A program made the translations under genes and the position numbers. Of a DNA stretch of 64,000 nucleotides, positions 17,255 to 27,597 are shown in pieces. A model generated the notes under the pieces. That model worked only from the letters and a program-made list of their open reading frames with translations. It was not told where the DNA came from and made no database searches. Numbering within the stretch: the stretch's first letter is position 1; each line of letters opens with the position of its first letter. The DNA comes from Moraxella sp. VT-16-12 (lineage in GTDB: Bacteria; Pseudomonadota; Gammaproteobacteria; Pseudomonadales; Moraxellaceae): the NCBI RefSeq assembly GCF_002224245.2, contig NZ_NKHK02000005.1:62001-126000 (forward strand), read 5' to 3'.

Positions 17255-18535
17255 TCAATTTTTTCGCCCAATACCAATATAATCGCCCGTCAAGCACGCC
17301 ACATCATCATCAGATAAGATATTTTTGGCATCAAAGATTGGCACGCTTGCTTTATTTAACTCATGAACGTCAGGTTTAGCCAGCCCTGACCAGTTAATGA
17401 TAAACAAACCATCAACATCTGCCAAGGCTTGATATGGATCATCTGTCAGATGAAATAGCGGCTCATCGCCATAACGTGCCTTTAACTCAAAGGTGGTTTG
17501 ATTGGCATAAACCACTGTCTTGATTTGATACGACCACAACAGTGCCAATAGTGGGTGAATGGCACTGCCTGTGCTAATCCCTGCCCCACTACGATAGCCC
17601 GCCCCCCAAATCAGCACTGTTTTATGCTCAATAAAGCCATTAAAATATCGCCAAAATTTACGAAAAATCAGCTCTTTTTGATCTTCGTTAATTTGCATCA
17701 CCGCATCAAGCACATGCGATTTGACCGCTTGGTCATCAAATTGGTGTTTTAATAAGTCAAGCTCACTCGGCAAACTTTTGCCACCAAAACCCCAGCCTGC
17801 CCCCAAATAGCTATGTCCCACACGGCTGTCCGAGCCTATGATGCGTTCTATGTCTTTGATGTTGATGTTTTCTTTATCAGCAAGACGTGCCATTTCATTC
17901 ATAAACGACAAACGTGTGGCAAGCTGTGCCATGATGGCGGCACGGGCAAACTCTATGGTCTTGATGGGGGCGATTTGATGGGTTGTTGCTTGGGATTTTA
18001 AAAAGGAGAGTATCTCACATTGCCCCACGCTGTTTGGGGTTTTTTCGCCAATCAGCACCAAGTCCGCTTGATAAAAACTGCTAAAATTTGCTCCATCTTT
18101 CATAAACACAAAGGGCAAATAATACACCCATTTACTAATGAATTTATCGGCAAATTGTTGTATGCGACCCATCGCCCCAATGCCACTAATAATGACTTGG
18201 GTGTGTGGGTTATCCACAATTTTGGCAATCAACGCCAGCTCATCACAAGTGCTATGCTCGTCAATAAACACCCATAATAGCTTGCCTTGGGCGTTTTGAC
18301 AAAACGCAATCACTTCATCACGATGGTGTTTGGGATAGGTGGTGATTTTGTCCTGACGATAAAGCGACCAAAGTGCGTGGATTTGGCGGTCAAACTGATA
18401 ATGTGCCAAAGTATCATCAAGGGCATCAGGCAAGGCTAAAAAATGTACGGCTTTATGCAAACTGGCAAGCAAAATCCCTGCGTTAATCGCTTCATGATTT
18501 GCCCCAATGATATAAATGTCGTGATAATTTTTCAT
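17255..18535 (-). CDS. UDP-glucose/GDP-mannose dehydrogenase-like protein lacking catalytic residues
   Basis: 426 aa with the three-part layout of UDP-glucose 6-dehydrogenases: an N-terminal Rossmann region, a central helical domain (LATRLSFMNEMARLADKENI near residue 215) and a C-terminal UDP-binding region. The active-site loop, normally GGSCFPKD, reads GGKSLPSE, so the nucleophilic Cys is Ser and the following Lys-Asp is Ser-Glu. The Lys and Asn of the usual AELIKLxxN helix are Arg and Met (EFARAAIM). The N-terminal nucleotide motif is also altered (IIGANHEAINAG in place of GxGYVG). It is intact, with no stops, between pgi and galE. It is either a non-catalytic paralogue or an enzyme with another activity. 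Confidence 0.7.
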   Translation of the reverse strand: MKNYHDIYIIGANHEAINAGILLASLHKAVHFLALPDALDDTLAHYQFDRQIHALWSLYRQDKITTYPKHHRDEVIAFCQNAQGKLLWVFIDEHSTCDELALIAKIVDNPHTQVIISGIGAMGRIQQFADKFISKWVYYLPFVFMKDGANFSSFYQADLVLIGEKTPNSVGQCEILSFLKSQATTHQIAPIKTIEFARAAIMAQLATRLSFMNEMARLADKENINIKDIERIIGSDSRVGHSYLGAGWGFGGKSLPSELDLLKHQFDDQAVKSHVLDAVMQINEDQKELIFRKFWRYFNGFIEHKTVLIWGAGYRSGAGISTGSAIHPLLALLWSYQIKTVVYANQTTFELKARYGDEPLFHLTDDPYQALADVDGLFIINWSGLAKPDVHELNKASVPIFDAKNILSDDDVACLTGDYIGIGRKN

Positions 18536-18550
18536 AACGTGTCCACATGG

Positions 18551-20176
18551 TTATTTGGCAGTTTTGGCTTTTATCTTGGTAAGCAAAGTGCAGGTTGATG
18601 AATCAAAACCGCTCACATCATCACCTATCAAGGCATCATACACCCGATTTGCCATCACTTTGCCAATCTCCACACCCCACTGGTCAAAGGGATTAATTTG
18701 CCACAATACGCTCATCACATAGACTTTATGTTCATACAAAGCAATCAAAGACCCCAAAGTTTTGGGGGTCAGACTATCAAGTAACAAGGTGGTGGACGGC
18801 TGATTGCCACGATACTGCTTAAATTTGGCAAATTCATCGTCATGCTGATAAGATGCTGGCAAAGCGTGGTTGCCAAACGCCAACACTTGGCTTTGAGCCA
18901 GACAATTTGACAAAGACAGCTCATGCTGATAGGACAGATGGGCATAGGCAGTTTGCCTGTCATCATAGCGACGAATTGGTGTGATAAAATCACAAGAAAC
19001 TCGCTGCGTGCCTTGGTGCAAAAGCTGATAAAAAGCGTGCTGAGCGTTTGAGCCAATATCTCCCCACAAAATCGGACAAGTGGCATAATCTACCTGCTCG
19101 CCCGCCCTATTGACGGATTTGCCGTTGGATTCCATTTCAAGCTGAGTCAAATAGCTGGGAAAATGGCTAAGCCTACCATCATAAGGTAAAACAGTGTGAG
19201 CATTGATTCCCAAAAATGTGCTGTTCCACACACCAATCAGTCCAAGCAATACGGGCAGATTTTGAGTAAAATCTGCGGTGGCAAAATGCTTATCCATGTC
19301 ATTTGCCCCAGTGAGCAGCTCATAAAAATTTGCCATACCAATTTTAATGGCAATGGCAAGTCCAATGGCTGACCACATAGAAAAACGGCCACCCACCCAG
19401 TCCCACAATAACAGCTGATTGTTTTTATGAATGCCCCACTGGCTCATCTTATCAGGACGAGTGGAAATGCCAATAAAATGACGGCGTAAAATGGCGTCTT
19501 GATTATCGCAAGCGGACAACAGCCAACCCAAAGCAGTTTTGGCATTGGATAATGTGTCAATCGTCCCAAAAGACTTGGATGAAATGATAAACAGCGTGGT
19601 TTGCGGACTGAGTATTTTTAATAACCCATCAAGCTGGGTGCCATCCATATTGGAAACAAAATGCACACGAATGCTTGTGTCCGCCCACTCTGATAAGGCG
19701 GTGGTCGCCATCAAAGGCCCCAAATCCGAGCCACCCACACCGATATTGACCACATCTGTGATGGCATGTCCTGCAAAACCACGCCATACGCCTGTGCGGA
19801 TACGGCGAACCATGTCATCGGCACGAGCCAAGCTGTCATGTACTTGGACGTTGACATCCATGCCATCAACCATCAGTGGTGTGTCTTTGGGGCTACGTAA
19901 AGCAGTGTGTAGTGCGGGGCGATGTTCGGTGTCATTGACCTTTTCACCCATCAGCAGAGCATGAATTTTGGCGGACAACTCATAGACGTTGGCAAGCTCA
20001 ATGAGTTTGGCAAAAATTTTATCATCTATGGCCTGTTTGCTAAAATCCATATAGATGTCGCAGGCAGAGGCACTAAATTTTTGTCCACGCTCGTCATCAT
20101 CAGCAAACAACTTGGTCAAAGTCTGATTATTTTGGGCAAGTGTCTGTAAGGCTTGCCAAAGCCGGCATTTATCCAT
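18551..20176 (-). CDS. pgi: Glucose-6-phosphate isomerase
   Basis: Interconverts glucose 6-phosphate and fructose 6-phosphate, here placed among nucleotide-sugar genes. 541 aa from the ATG at 20176, which follows the galU TGA by one base. An upstream in-frame ATG at 20206 would overlap galU by 29 bp and adds residues not typical of the family. Motifs seen: NIGVGGSDLGP near residue 145, the sugar-phosphate loop FIISSKSFGTIDTLSNAKT, the signature QLEMESNGKSVN containing the active-site Glu, and late GVEIGKVMA. Co-transcribed with galU and the ugd-like gene. Confidence 0.95.
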   Translation of the reverse strand: MDKCRLWQALQTLAQNNQTLTKLFADDDERGQKFSASACDIYMDFSKQAIDDKIFAKLIELANVYELSAKIHALLMGEKVNDTEHRPALHTALRSPKDTPLMVDGMDVNVQVHDSLARADDMVRRIRTGVWRGFAGHAITDVVNIGVGGSDLGPLMATTALSEWADTSIRVHFVSNMDGTQLDGLLKILSPQTTLFIISSKSFGTIDTLSNAKTALGWLLSACDNQDAILRRHFIGISTRPDKMSQWGIHKNNQLLLWDWVGGRFSMWSAIGLAIAIKIGMANFYELLTGANDMDKHFATADFTQNLPVLLGLIGVWNSTFLGINAHTVLPYDGRLSHFPSYLTQLEMESNGKSVNRAGEQVDYATCPILWGDIGSNAQHAFYQLLHQGTQRVSCDFITPIRRYDDRQTAYAHLSYQHELSLSNCLAQSQVLAFGNHALPASYQHDDEFAKFKQYRGNQPSTTLLLDSLTPKTLGSLIALYEHKVYVMSVLWQINPFDQWGVEIGKVMANRVYDALIGDDVSGFDSSTCTLLTKIKAKTAK

Positions 20177-20177
20177 G

Positions 20178-21041
20178 TCAAATCTCTTTGCCAAGATGCT
20201 TGGCAAAATACATAAACGCCTGCATATAAGTTGTCATGTCGCCAGCATCAAAGCTGTTGCCCTTTAAGGTAACCACGTCCATGCCCTGCTCACTAATGAG
20301 TGCATCAATAGCATCGGTCAGCTGAATCTCACCACCCACGCTTGGTTTGGTTTTTGCCAAAAAGTCAAAAATCCTTGCTGAAAACACATATCGCCCCACC
20401 ACCGCCAAATTGGACGGTGCAACCTCCAAAGATGGCTTTTCTACAAAGCCAAGCACATCAAAAGACTGATTGGTATCTGATTTTTGTATGGTGAGTTTAT
20501 CGTTGAGCTTAGCAATGCCGTATTTATGCACTTCACTATCCGCCACAGGGTCAACCAAAATCTGGCTACGCCCTGTTTGGGTAAATTGGCTTAACATATA
20601 CGCCAAATTATCCACCCTAAAATCTGTGTTAAAAGGGTCAAGCACCACATCAGGCAGCAGTACGACAAAAGGATTATCACCAACCACGCTTGCTCCTTGT
20701 AATACCGCATGCCCTAGCCCCAAGGGCTTGCCTTGACGCACACTGATGATACGCACACCCTCTGGTAAAAAGTTCAGACTGTCCGCTAAACTGTCTTTAC
20801 CTTTACTGCGAAGCTGACTGTCAAGCTCGGCATTGATATCAAAATAGTTTTCAATCGCTTGCTTTTGGGCATGATTAACAAGCACAATGTTTTTAATACC
20901 AGCACGTACTGCCTCCATAACCACATAATGAATGGCAGGTTTATCACCTAGGGGCAACATCTCTTTGGGCACTGCCTTTGACAGTGGCAACATACGTGTA
21001 CCAAAACCTGCGGTGGGGATGATAGCGTGGGTGGGGGTCAT
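20178..21041 (-). CDS. galU: UTP-glucose-1-phosphate uridylyltransferase
   Basis: Makes UDP-glucose from UTP and glucose 1-phosphate. 287 aa. The nucleotide-binding start FGTRMLPLSKAVPKEMLPL is at residues 13-31 with the conserved Lys; later come GLGHAVLQGASVVGDNPF and the VEKPSLE segment with the second Lys. This is the classical bacterial GalU, unrelated to the eukaryotic enzyme. It lies between the Stealth capsule gene (11 bp gap) and pgi (1 bp gap), tying basic sugar supply to the capsule operon. Confidence 0.95.
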   Translation of the reverse strand: MTPTHAIIPTAGFGTRMLPLSKAVPKEMLPLGDKPAIHYVVMEAVRAGIKNIVLVNHAQKQAIENYFDINAELDSQLRSKGKDSLADSLNFLPEGVRIISVRQGKPLGLGHAVLQGASVVGDNPFVVLLPDVVLDPFNTDFRVDNLAYMLSQFTQTGRSQILVDPVADSEVHKYGIAKLNDKLTIQKSDTNQSFDVLGFVEKPSLEVAPSNLAVVGRYVFSARIFDFLAKTKPSVGGEIQLTDAIDALISEQGMDVVTLKGNSFDAGDMTTYMQAFMYFAKHLGKEI

Positions 21042-21052
21042 GGCGCACTCTT

Positions 21053-22162
21053 TTAAACAGTATAATATTTATTCAAAAATTGAATGAGTTTTTCTTTGTA
21101 GTCAGGAATTTGACTATTATTATCAACATAAAAATCATTGGCGCAAAACGAATGTGGTAATAAACTCTCATCTTGTTGCTTCAATAATTTATCATAACAA
21201 GTCAAGGCTGTTCGTGAACGAATATTAAAATAATAACAAACATCTATCTTTTCTACCGATTGTTGTTGACAATACATCAGCCATGGCACAAGAAAAGTTG
21301 CCATATTTAAATCGTTATTAGTACGAAATTTATTCGGTAAAAACCGCACAATCTCTTCTTTAAACATTGTCCACGCTTGTTCATAAGCACTCTTTTTGAG
21401 GGGATAGTAAGTATGCACTAAGGTATTATCAATCTTGATAGGAAATTGGTTTTGAAGTAACGATTGGACACTCATGCAGGCACTAAGTGTGGGGGTGTCC
21501 AATCCTCTTTTTTGTATATCACTTAGCCTCTTAGCGGATACAAAAAGCGATGCTACGCCATTGGCTGAGAAAAAATGTGATTTTTTTAGTGGCTTAGCCA
21601 CAAAAACATCATCATTAAAATACAAAAAATTCTCAGATAATTCTGGGATACGATATAAAAATGCTTCGATTACATGAGAATTAAATGTGGGCAAATATTG
21701 CCCATCAATAATTTGATGATGAAAAACTAATATTACATCCTGAAAGCCACCAATCCATTTAGGCACTTGATTATCTGTAACTAGATAAATATTTCGTATC
21801 CATGGCATATTTCTTTGCACAGATTTAATGGAATAGTATAATTCATCATGATTTTCAAATCGTGCGTCATTAGTAGCAAATTTCCCCAATGATTGATGAT
21901 TGTTTTCATAAATTGATTTATGAAATTGATATCTTTCTTGCCACAAAGGATCGGTATTATCAACCCAAGTGTAAACCACATCTACTGGACATTCCTTAGA
22001 TGAAAAAACCCTACTATCCTGCTCACCAAGCAGAGTTGCAACTTCTTTATTTTTACTCATTTGCAACTCTGTATGCGTAAAAGGATATCGCTTATCAAAG
22101 TAGTCCCTAAAAAATATGCCGGGGGTTTTGATAAGTTTTCTTATCTTACGCCAAATTTTCAT
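21053..22162 (-). CDS. Stealth-family capsular polysaccharide phosphotransferase
   Basis: Predicted to transfer a sugar-1-phosphate onto a growing chain, making phosphodiester links. The Stealth conserved regions are visible: CR1 VDVVYTWVDNTDPLW near residue 55; CR2 from RFENHDELYYSIKSVQRNMP through YLVTDNQVPKW to FNDDVFVAKPL; CR3 near HTYYPLKKSAYEQAW; and a final Cys/Asn-containing CR4-like region. An in-frame TTG extends the frame to 22180, but the ATG at 22162 is preferred; it lacks a strong Shine-Dalgarno. 369 aa. Its AT content is higher than that of galU next to it, usual for capsule-specific genes. The donor and acceptor sugars are unknown. Confidence 0.85.
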   Translation of the reverse strand: MKIWRKIRKLIKTPGIFFRDYFDKRYPFTHTELQMSKNKEVATLLGEQDSRVFSSKECPVDVVYTWVDNTDPLWQERYQFHKSIYENNHQSLGKFATNDARFENHDELYYSIKSVQRNMPWIRNIYLVTDNQVPKWIGGFQDVILVFHHQIIDGQYLPTFNSHVIEAFLYRIPELSENFLYFNDDVFVAKPLKKSHFFSANGVASLFVSAKRLSDIQKRGLDTPTLSACMSVQSLLQNQFPIKIDNTLVHTYYPLKKSAYEQAWTMFKEEIVRFLPNKFRTNNDLNMATFLVPWLMYCQQQSVEKIDVCYYFNIRSRTALTCYDKLLKQQDESLLPHSFCANDFYVDNNSQIPDYKEKLIQFLNKYYTV

Positions 22163-22511
22163 GCTATCATATATCGCCAAATGCGTTTAAAAGGAATTGA
22201 AGTTATCACCACTTCATATAGATGATTCAACATCCCTGATTACTATTTACTACAATTGCCAACTCAATTATCAAAATACCACTAATATACCCATCTCTCA
22301 TTCTAGAACAAAAACAAAACTAAAGTAGCATAAGACATTTAAGCCAACAAGCTTTGTCAAGACGCCTTATATCACTTAACTGTGATTGCAATACACTCAT
22401 CAAGCATCACCTTCAACGTTATTAGACACTAAAGATGATGCACCTGATTAACAGCACAACCGCATAATTCAAGTGTTCAAACAACCAAAAATATCAAAAA
22501 CTCAGATGCTT
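22163..22511 (-). promoter_or_regulatory. Intergenic region with a possible promoter for the Stealth-galU-pgi-galE genes
   Basis: 349 bp without a gene. On the minus strand a perfect TTGACA (22355-22360) is present, but the candidate -10 sequences (TGTCTT at 17 bp, TATGCT at 22 bp) are poor. No terminator is seen for the upstream polymerase gene. The gap suggests a separate transcription unit for the downstream genes. Confidence 0.35.
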
Positions 22512-25500
22512 TTAAGACGATACCTGCATATCAAGCAGTTTTTGTAGATTGCGTTCTTTATTTACATTAGGAAATACAGCGACCATGCCACGGTAACATT
22601 GTTCTGCCAATACCCTATCCCCCACCACCAATGCAATTTCTGCAACCAACTCCCAATAGTCATAACCATCATCCACCTGTGGCTTACGAATCAATTGATA
22701 TGCCTGATCAATCAATGCCATACGATAATGCGCCAAAACAATCATAGGTGCAAACTTTGTCATTTGCTCACTACGCATTCGCTGAGTCACTGTTAAAATT
22801 TCCCGCCATGCACCACACTGTGTAAACATCGTGATACACAACTCAAGCAATACTTCATCACTCACAACAACATCAAAATCACCATTAAGATAGGCAGTAA
22901 ACGCATCCATGCGTTTTAAGTGGCACAGTGACTTTAAATAATTCAGCACATCATTAGGCATCAGCATTGCGCCCATTTGTATGAGAATATCACTATGCTC
23001 CACACAATAGTGATAGCTTGCCTGCGCATAATCCATCTGAGCACTCACAACATGACTGGCATAGTCTTTACTTGTCAAACAGGCATTATGCCTTCTAATG
23101 TAATGGTAACAAGCTGCGTACGCTTCATCCTGTATGGATGCCATGGCGGCAATCAGTTGTGGCTTATATAATCGATGCTCATCCTCTGTCCACACAGAAT
23201 GCAGAATAGATTCATCTATTAGCTGGCAAACAGAAGCATAGTCTTTTTCAAGCAATGCACTAAAGACATCAACTAATATTTTTACCTTCTTATTCATTAC
23301 AGTGCCATCTATCAAGTTGTGATATTGCTTTAAAAATGCATCATTATCACCCACATAGGCACAGCCTAATAAGTACAACATTACATCACTTATCTGTTTG
23401 GGTTTGTTTTTAGAAAAATAAGCAATAGCCGATTGATAGTCCTGCAACCAGAAGTTTGCTTTTATCATCCAATATGTTTGCTCTTTTTGAGATAAACCTG
23501 ATGTAGGCAAATACTCCATTAGCTTTTGATATTTGCCCTGCATATACATCGCTTGAGCGATCTCAGTAGTGCTCTGTTCTTCCTGCTGCATCAGCAATTG
23601 CTCTAAAAGCATCCATTCCTGATTGTCTTTTGCATAGCCCAAAGCTTCTGCGATGAAGTCATTACCATCTATCGATACACCAGCTTTAGGACTATCTAGT
23701 GCGGTAATAGCCTGGTATACACGTTCACAGTTTTGACAGTCACGATGTGCGAAAGTATTGTCTAAGCGCGCCTGATATTCAGGCAGTGCCTTGCCATTAT
23801 TTTTTAAGATTGCCTCTAAATCTGCAAGTAGCGCAGATTCATTATACGATACAGCTCCAAAGCCATGAGTTTTATAATCAAAATACCCTCTTTGCCATTG
23901 TTCAGAAAAAAACTCATCAAAATCAAACTGATAATACAAAACTGCCTTACCTAAATAACCCATCTCAAATGCAACGCTTGAATAATCCGTAATCATTAAA
24001 TCTGAGGTCTGGAACAATGTTTGAATACTTTCATCGGAACTGGCTTGCCATATTTTAATATTTTTCGGCAATTTAAACTGATCTAAATAGGTTTCTACAT
24101 TTTTATGGGGAGCAAACACAATTTCATACTGATAAGTCTCAATCAGTCGCTGCAATGTCTCACTGACCAAAAATGATCGCCATTTCTGTGCATACTCAGA
24201 TGCCATAAAGTCAGGATTTCTCAAAAATACCCCATGTGTCGTATCATACCTGCCAAGTAAGTATTTACGCCAAGTTGGCATCACTACAATGCGCTTAGTA
24301 TTTTTCACATTCCCTGCTAAAAGCACATCATGCCGTGGAAATCCCGTTAATTTAATCTCCTTTTTCCCATATTTATAATGATTATCATCTCCTGCAATAG
24401 ATTGATATTCATCATGTGTGGACACAATCATCAGCGTCATGTACTGAATCTTTGAATTATACCAAGCATATAAATCGTTTTGGGTGACACCATGCGGCAA
24501 AAAAACGAAGTCTTTTCCAACCAACCCTTTATCGCCAAAATAGTCCACAATATAATCATCAATATGGGAGCTGATGATTTTTGCACAGTTCTTTAATTCA
24601 GTCTCAAAGTGCACCGACCCAAAATCCAGCAACTGAAAGCCTTCTGCTTTCAATCTATCCCAATCATGGGAACTTCTACGCAGTGCAAAATAGGCAGGCT
24701 GCGCTGGATGCTGGGTCATTAAATAACGATAGAAATGCTCAGCATTATCATCCGCCTGAACATCTCGATCCATAATAATCCATGTATTATTTTTTACTGG
24801 ATATTTAAAAAGTTTTGCATAGTAATTCTTAATCTCAGTGGTCTTAATAGGTGTACGAACGTGCTGACCCGCGAAACCTATCTTAGCTTTATTACCATCT
24901 ATCGCCACTGAAATATCGCCATCATCAGACAAAGGCAGCCAATAGCGATACTCATAAATAAAAGTGTGCTCTAAAAAATTATGACGCAGAATTTTTTTAT
25001 GTGTTGGCTGCACTATACTATCATGGTCAAAAAACATCGCATGACTGTCTTTTGGTGCAAAATAATATATCAGAACCTCATTTTTTACCACATCGTATTT
25101 TTCAACATACGCAATCTGCCTATCCTTGTTAGGTGCTTGATTTTTATATAAATTTAGCATCCCTGACTTTTCATAAAACCATGTGCCTGCAAGACTAAAA
25201 GCATCAATGGCATCTTCATCAATATAACTAAAGACTTCTTTCAATAAGGACACATAAGTGTCTTTTTGTGCCTGACTAAGAAAATTTAACGCATCATGCT
25301 TATTTACAATACCTTTTATTTGCCAAATATGGTAATACATCACTGAGTTTTGGATAAATTTTGGAACATAACCTAGCGCTTCTTTATAATTCTTTAATGT
25401 CTGTAGGCAACCATAACGTAGCACCTCATCATAGCCTGAGGGTTTCGCCCAGCCTGTATCCAGCGTACTGCTACCATCCTCTCTTTTGCGATAATAATAT

Positions 25501-26330
25501 TTTGCATCTTTAATAAACGCCACCCTACCCTGCTGCTGATGTAATGCCAAGGCATAGTTCATCATAAAAGTTGCATCCTCAAACGAGGGCTTAATTCTAG
25601 TATCAAATCTTAGATTGTTTTCTTTAATGATTTTGCTATTTAGGATTGCTAAGCTTACCGAAAGTTGAATGTATTGATTTTCATCTTTTACATCAAAACA
25701 GGTAATATTTTGCTTAAATTTATAATTCTGAGGATGCGTATCTTTGTACTGTTTACTTTGTTCATAATAGAAAATTAAATTACAAGACACCATCCATAAA
25801 TCTTTGTGTGTTTCAATGGCATTGTCAATATTTTTAAAATAATCTATATCTAAAAAATCATCTGGATCAATAAAAGTACACCAATCTGTCATAATATAAT
25901 CAATGCCCATACTGCGAGCAGACGCCTGACCACCATTTTTTTTGTAATAATAATGAATATTGTTAGGGTATTTTTTTTGCCATTTTTTGATGATTTTTGC
26001 GGTATTATCCGTAGAACCATCATCCACTAAAATCACCTGAATATGTTTTTTAAAATCCAGCGTCTGACTCACCAGTGAACGAAAATATTCATCAAGGTAT
26101 TTTTCCACATTATAGGCAGCAGAAACGACCGTAAACTGATTTTTTCCCTCATATCTGACAGGGATTTTTCCGATGAACTGCTTGCTTCTTTTTTGATACA
26201 TATCCTTAAAAAATAGCTCTGGATCGCGCTGTAGTTTTTTAAGCTTTCGCACCACAGCATCTTTATTTTTTGCCATACTTTTTAACGAAGCTTCTACATC
26301 ATTGCGATTTAAGTCTTTTAGTAATTTCAT
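22512..26330 (-). CDS. Large capsule polymerase: GT2 glycosyltransferase fused to TagF-like glycerophosphotransferase
   Basis: 1272 aa. Residues ~60-330 form a GT-A glycosyltransferase of family 2: VSAAYNVEKYLDEYF, the nucleotide motif VDDGSTDNT, NGGQASARSMGID and the acceptor-side DPDD. Residues ~500-880 resemble CDP-glycerol:polyol glycerophosphotransferases (TagF/TagB): LPHGVTQNDLYAWYN with the catalytic His, PTWRKYLLG, and the strongly conserved ITDYSSVAFEMGYLGK with Asp/Ser. From ~900 to the end the sequence is helical and repeat-like (TPR type), probably for assembly with partner enzymes. Such fusions polymerise teichoic-acid-like capsules in other Gram-negative pathogens. No CDP-glycerol synthesis gene is in the window. 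Confidence 0.85.
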   Translation of the reverse strand: MKLLKDLNRNDVEASLKSMAKNKDAVVRKLKKLQRDPELFFKDMYQKRSKQFIGKIPVRYEGKNQFTVVSAAYNVEKYLDEYFRSLVSQTLDFKKHIQVILVDDGSTDNTAKIIKKWQKKYPNNIHYYYKKNGGQASARSMGIDYIMTDWCTFIDPDDFLDIDYFKNIDNAIETHKDLWMVSCNLIFYYEQSKQYKDTHPQNYKFKQNITCFDVKDENQYIQLSVSLAILNSKIIKENNLRFDTRIKPSFEDATFMMNYALALHQQQGRVAFIKDAKYYYRKREDGSSTLDTGWAKPSGYDEVLRYGCLQTLKNYKEALGYVPKFIQNSVMYYHIWQIKGIVNKHDALNFLSQAQKDTYVSLLKEVFSYIDEDAIDAFSLAGTWFYEKSGMLNLYKNQAPNKDRQIAYVEKYDVVKNEVLIYYFAPKDSHAMFFDHDSIVQPTHKKILRHNFLEHTFIYEYRYWLPLSDDGDISVAIDGNKAKIGFAGQHVRTPIKTTEIKNYYAKLFKYPVKNNTWIIMDRDVQADDNAEHFYRYLMTQHPAQPAYFALRRSSHDWDRLKAEGFQLLDFGSVHFETELKNCAKIISSHIDDYIVDYFGDKGLVGKDFVFLPHGVTQNDLYAWYNSKIQYMTLMIVSTHDEYQSIAGDDNHYKYGKKEIKLTGFPRHDVLLAGNVKNTKRIVVMPTWRKYLLGRYDTTHGVFLRNPDFMASEYAQKWRSFLVSETLQRLIETYQYEIVFAPHKNVETYLDQFKLPKNIKIWQASSDESIQTLFQTSDLMITDYSSVAFEMGYLGKAVLYYQFDFDEFFSEQWQRGYFDYKTHGFGAVSYNESALLADLEAILKNNGKALPEYQARLDNTFAHRDCQNCERVYQAITALDSPKAGVSIDGNDFIAEALGYAKDNQEWMLLEQLLMQQEEQSTTEIAQAMYMQGKYQKLMEYLPTSGLSQKEQTYWMIKANFWLQDYQSAIAYFSKNKPKQISDVMLYLLGCAYVGDNDAFLKQYHNLIDGTVMNKKVKILVDVFSALLEKDYASVCQLIDESILHSVWTEDEHRLYKPQLIAAMASIQDEAYAACYHYIRRHNACLTSKDYASHVVSAQMDYAQASYHYCVEHSDILIQMGAMLMPNDVLNYLKSLCHLKRMDAFTAYLNGDFDVVVSDEVLLELCITMFTQCGAWREILTVTQRMRSEQMTKFAPMIVLAHYRMALIDQAYQLIRKPQVDDGYDYWELVAEIALVVGDRVLAEQCYRGMVAVFPNVNKERNLQKLLDMQVSS

Positions 26331-26390
26331 GTTATGCCTTTCATGGATTTAGCAATAAATAAGATAATGGAAGAGTCTCAAAGACTGATT

Positions 26391-27575
26391 TTAAGCAGCG
26401 CCATCACCACTTAAGATTTTTTTTAGGCTATTTATGATACGACTCTGATCTTCTGTGGTCATTTTTGTAAATAGCGGGATAGACACTTCATGAGCATATA
26501 ACTGCTCTGCCACTGGGAAATGCTCAGGCTGTAAATGATACATGTCTCTCCATACAGGGTGTTTATGTAGTGGAATAAAATGCACAGAACAACCGATGCC
26601 AAACTTCGACATCTGTATAATAAAATCTTCTCGTGATATGCCTGCTCCAGCCGTTAGTTGAATGGGGTACAGGTGCCACGCATGTTGATGTCCTGCCTCT
26701 TTATTCGCAACAAATGGTAGAATGATGGGGAGATCTTTTAGTGCTTCATGGTACGCCTCTGCGAGCAGCTCTCGCTTTTTTTGAAACTCGTTAATGCGTT
26801 TTAGCTGCTGCACACCGATCGCAGCACAGATGTCTGGTAGATTATACTTATACCCTGGCTCAATGACTTCATAAAACCATGCTGGTGTTTTTGATTGGTA
26901 ACGATCGAAAGCATCTCGACTAATACCATGCAGTCTCATAACTTTAGCGCGCTTAATCAACGCTTTATCTCTTGAAACCAACATACCGCCTTCACCTGTA
27001 GTCATGGTTTTATTTGCATAAAAACTAAAGACCGTGGCATCACTCTGGAGTGTGCCGATTAAATCACCTTTGTATTTTGTTGGAAAGGCATGAGCGGCAT
27101 CCTCTATGACTTTTAGCTTGTGTTGCTTAGCTATGCTTAAAATAGCATCCATATCCGCAGACAAGCCCGCAAAATGCACAGGGATGATTGCCTTCGTTTT
27201 GGTTGTAATCGCCGCTTCAATCAGCACAGGATCAATACAGTAAGTGTTGGGATCAGAGTCCACGAACACAGGGTGCGCACCTAAATAACGCACCACTTCT
27301 GCAGTAGCAGTAAACGTATAGGTGGGTACGATCACCTCATCACCCGCTTGCACCCCCACTGCTTCTAGTGCAAGATGCAATCCTGATGTGGCAGAATTTA
27401 CTGCGATCGCTTCAAGAGTCTCATCACCTAGGAATGTGATAAAATCTTGTTCAAATTGCCTCGCTTTTGGGCCCGTCGTCACCCAGCCAGAACGCAAGGT
27501 TTCGACCACCTCTTGAATTTCGACCTCTGTAATGTCAGGCAAAGAAAAAGGAAGAAATTTTTGATCATGAATCAT
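26391..27575 (-). CDS. DegT/DnrJ/EryC1 family sugar aminotransferase
   Basis: PLP-dependent transfer of an amino group to a 4-keto nucleotide sugar, giving a 4-amino sugar. 394 aa, fold type I. The N-terminal LPDITEVEIQEVVETLRSGW and TTGPKARQFE are typical. NSATSGLHLAL forms the PLP phosphate site near residue 60; IEDAAHAFPT contains the Asp-His pair; the PLP lysine is in SFYANKTMTTGEGGML near residue 190. Together with the 4,6-dehydratase upstream it makes the usual two-step pair for bacillosamine- or FucNAc4N-type sugars. No N-acetyltransferase or initiating sugar-phosphate transferase follows. Confidence 0.85.
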   Translation of the reverse strand: MIHDQKFLPFSLPDITEVEIQEVVETLRSGWVTTGPKARQFEQDFITFLGDETLEAIAVNSATSGLHLALEAVGVQAGDEVIVPTYTFTATAEVVRYLGAHPVFVDSDPNTYCIDPVLIEAAITTKTKAIIPVHFAGLSADMDAILSIAKQHKLKVIEDAAHAFPTKYKGDLIGTLQSDATVFSFYANKTMTTGEGGMLVSRDKALIKRAKVMRLHGISRDAFDRYQSKTPAWFYEVIEPGYKYNLPDICAAIGVQQLKRINEFQKKRELLAEAYHEALKDLPIILPFVANKEAGHQHAWHLYPIQLTAGAGISREDFIIQMSKFGIGCSVHFIPLHKHPVWRDMYHLQPEHFPVAEQLYAHEVSIPLFTKMTTEDQSRIINSLKKILSGDGAA

Positions 27576-27597
27576 AGTAGTTTAGCACCTAAAAAAA

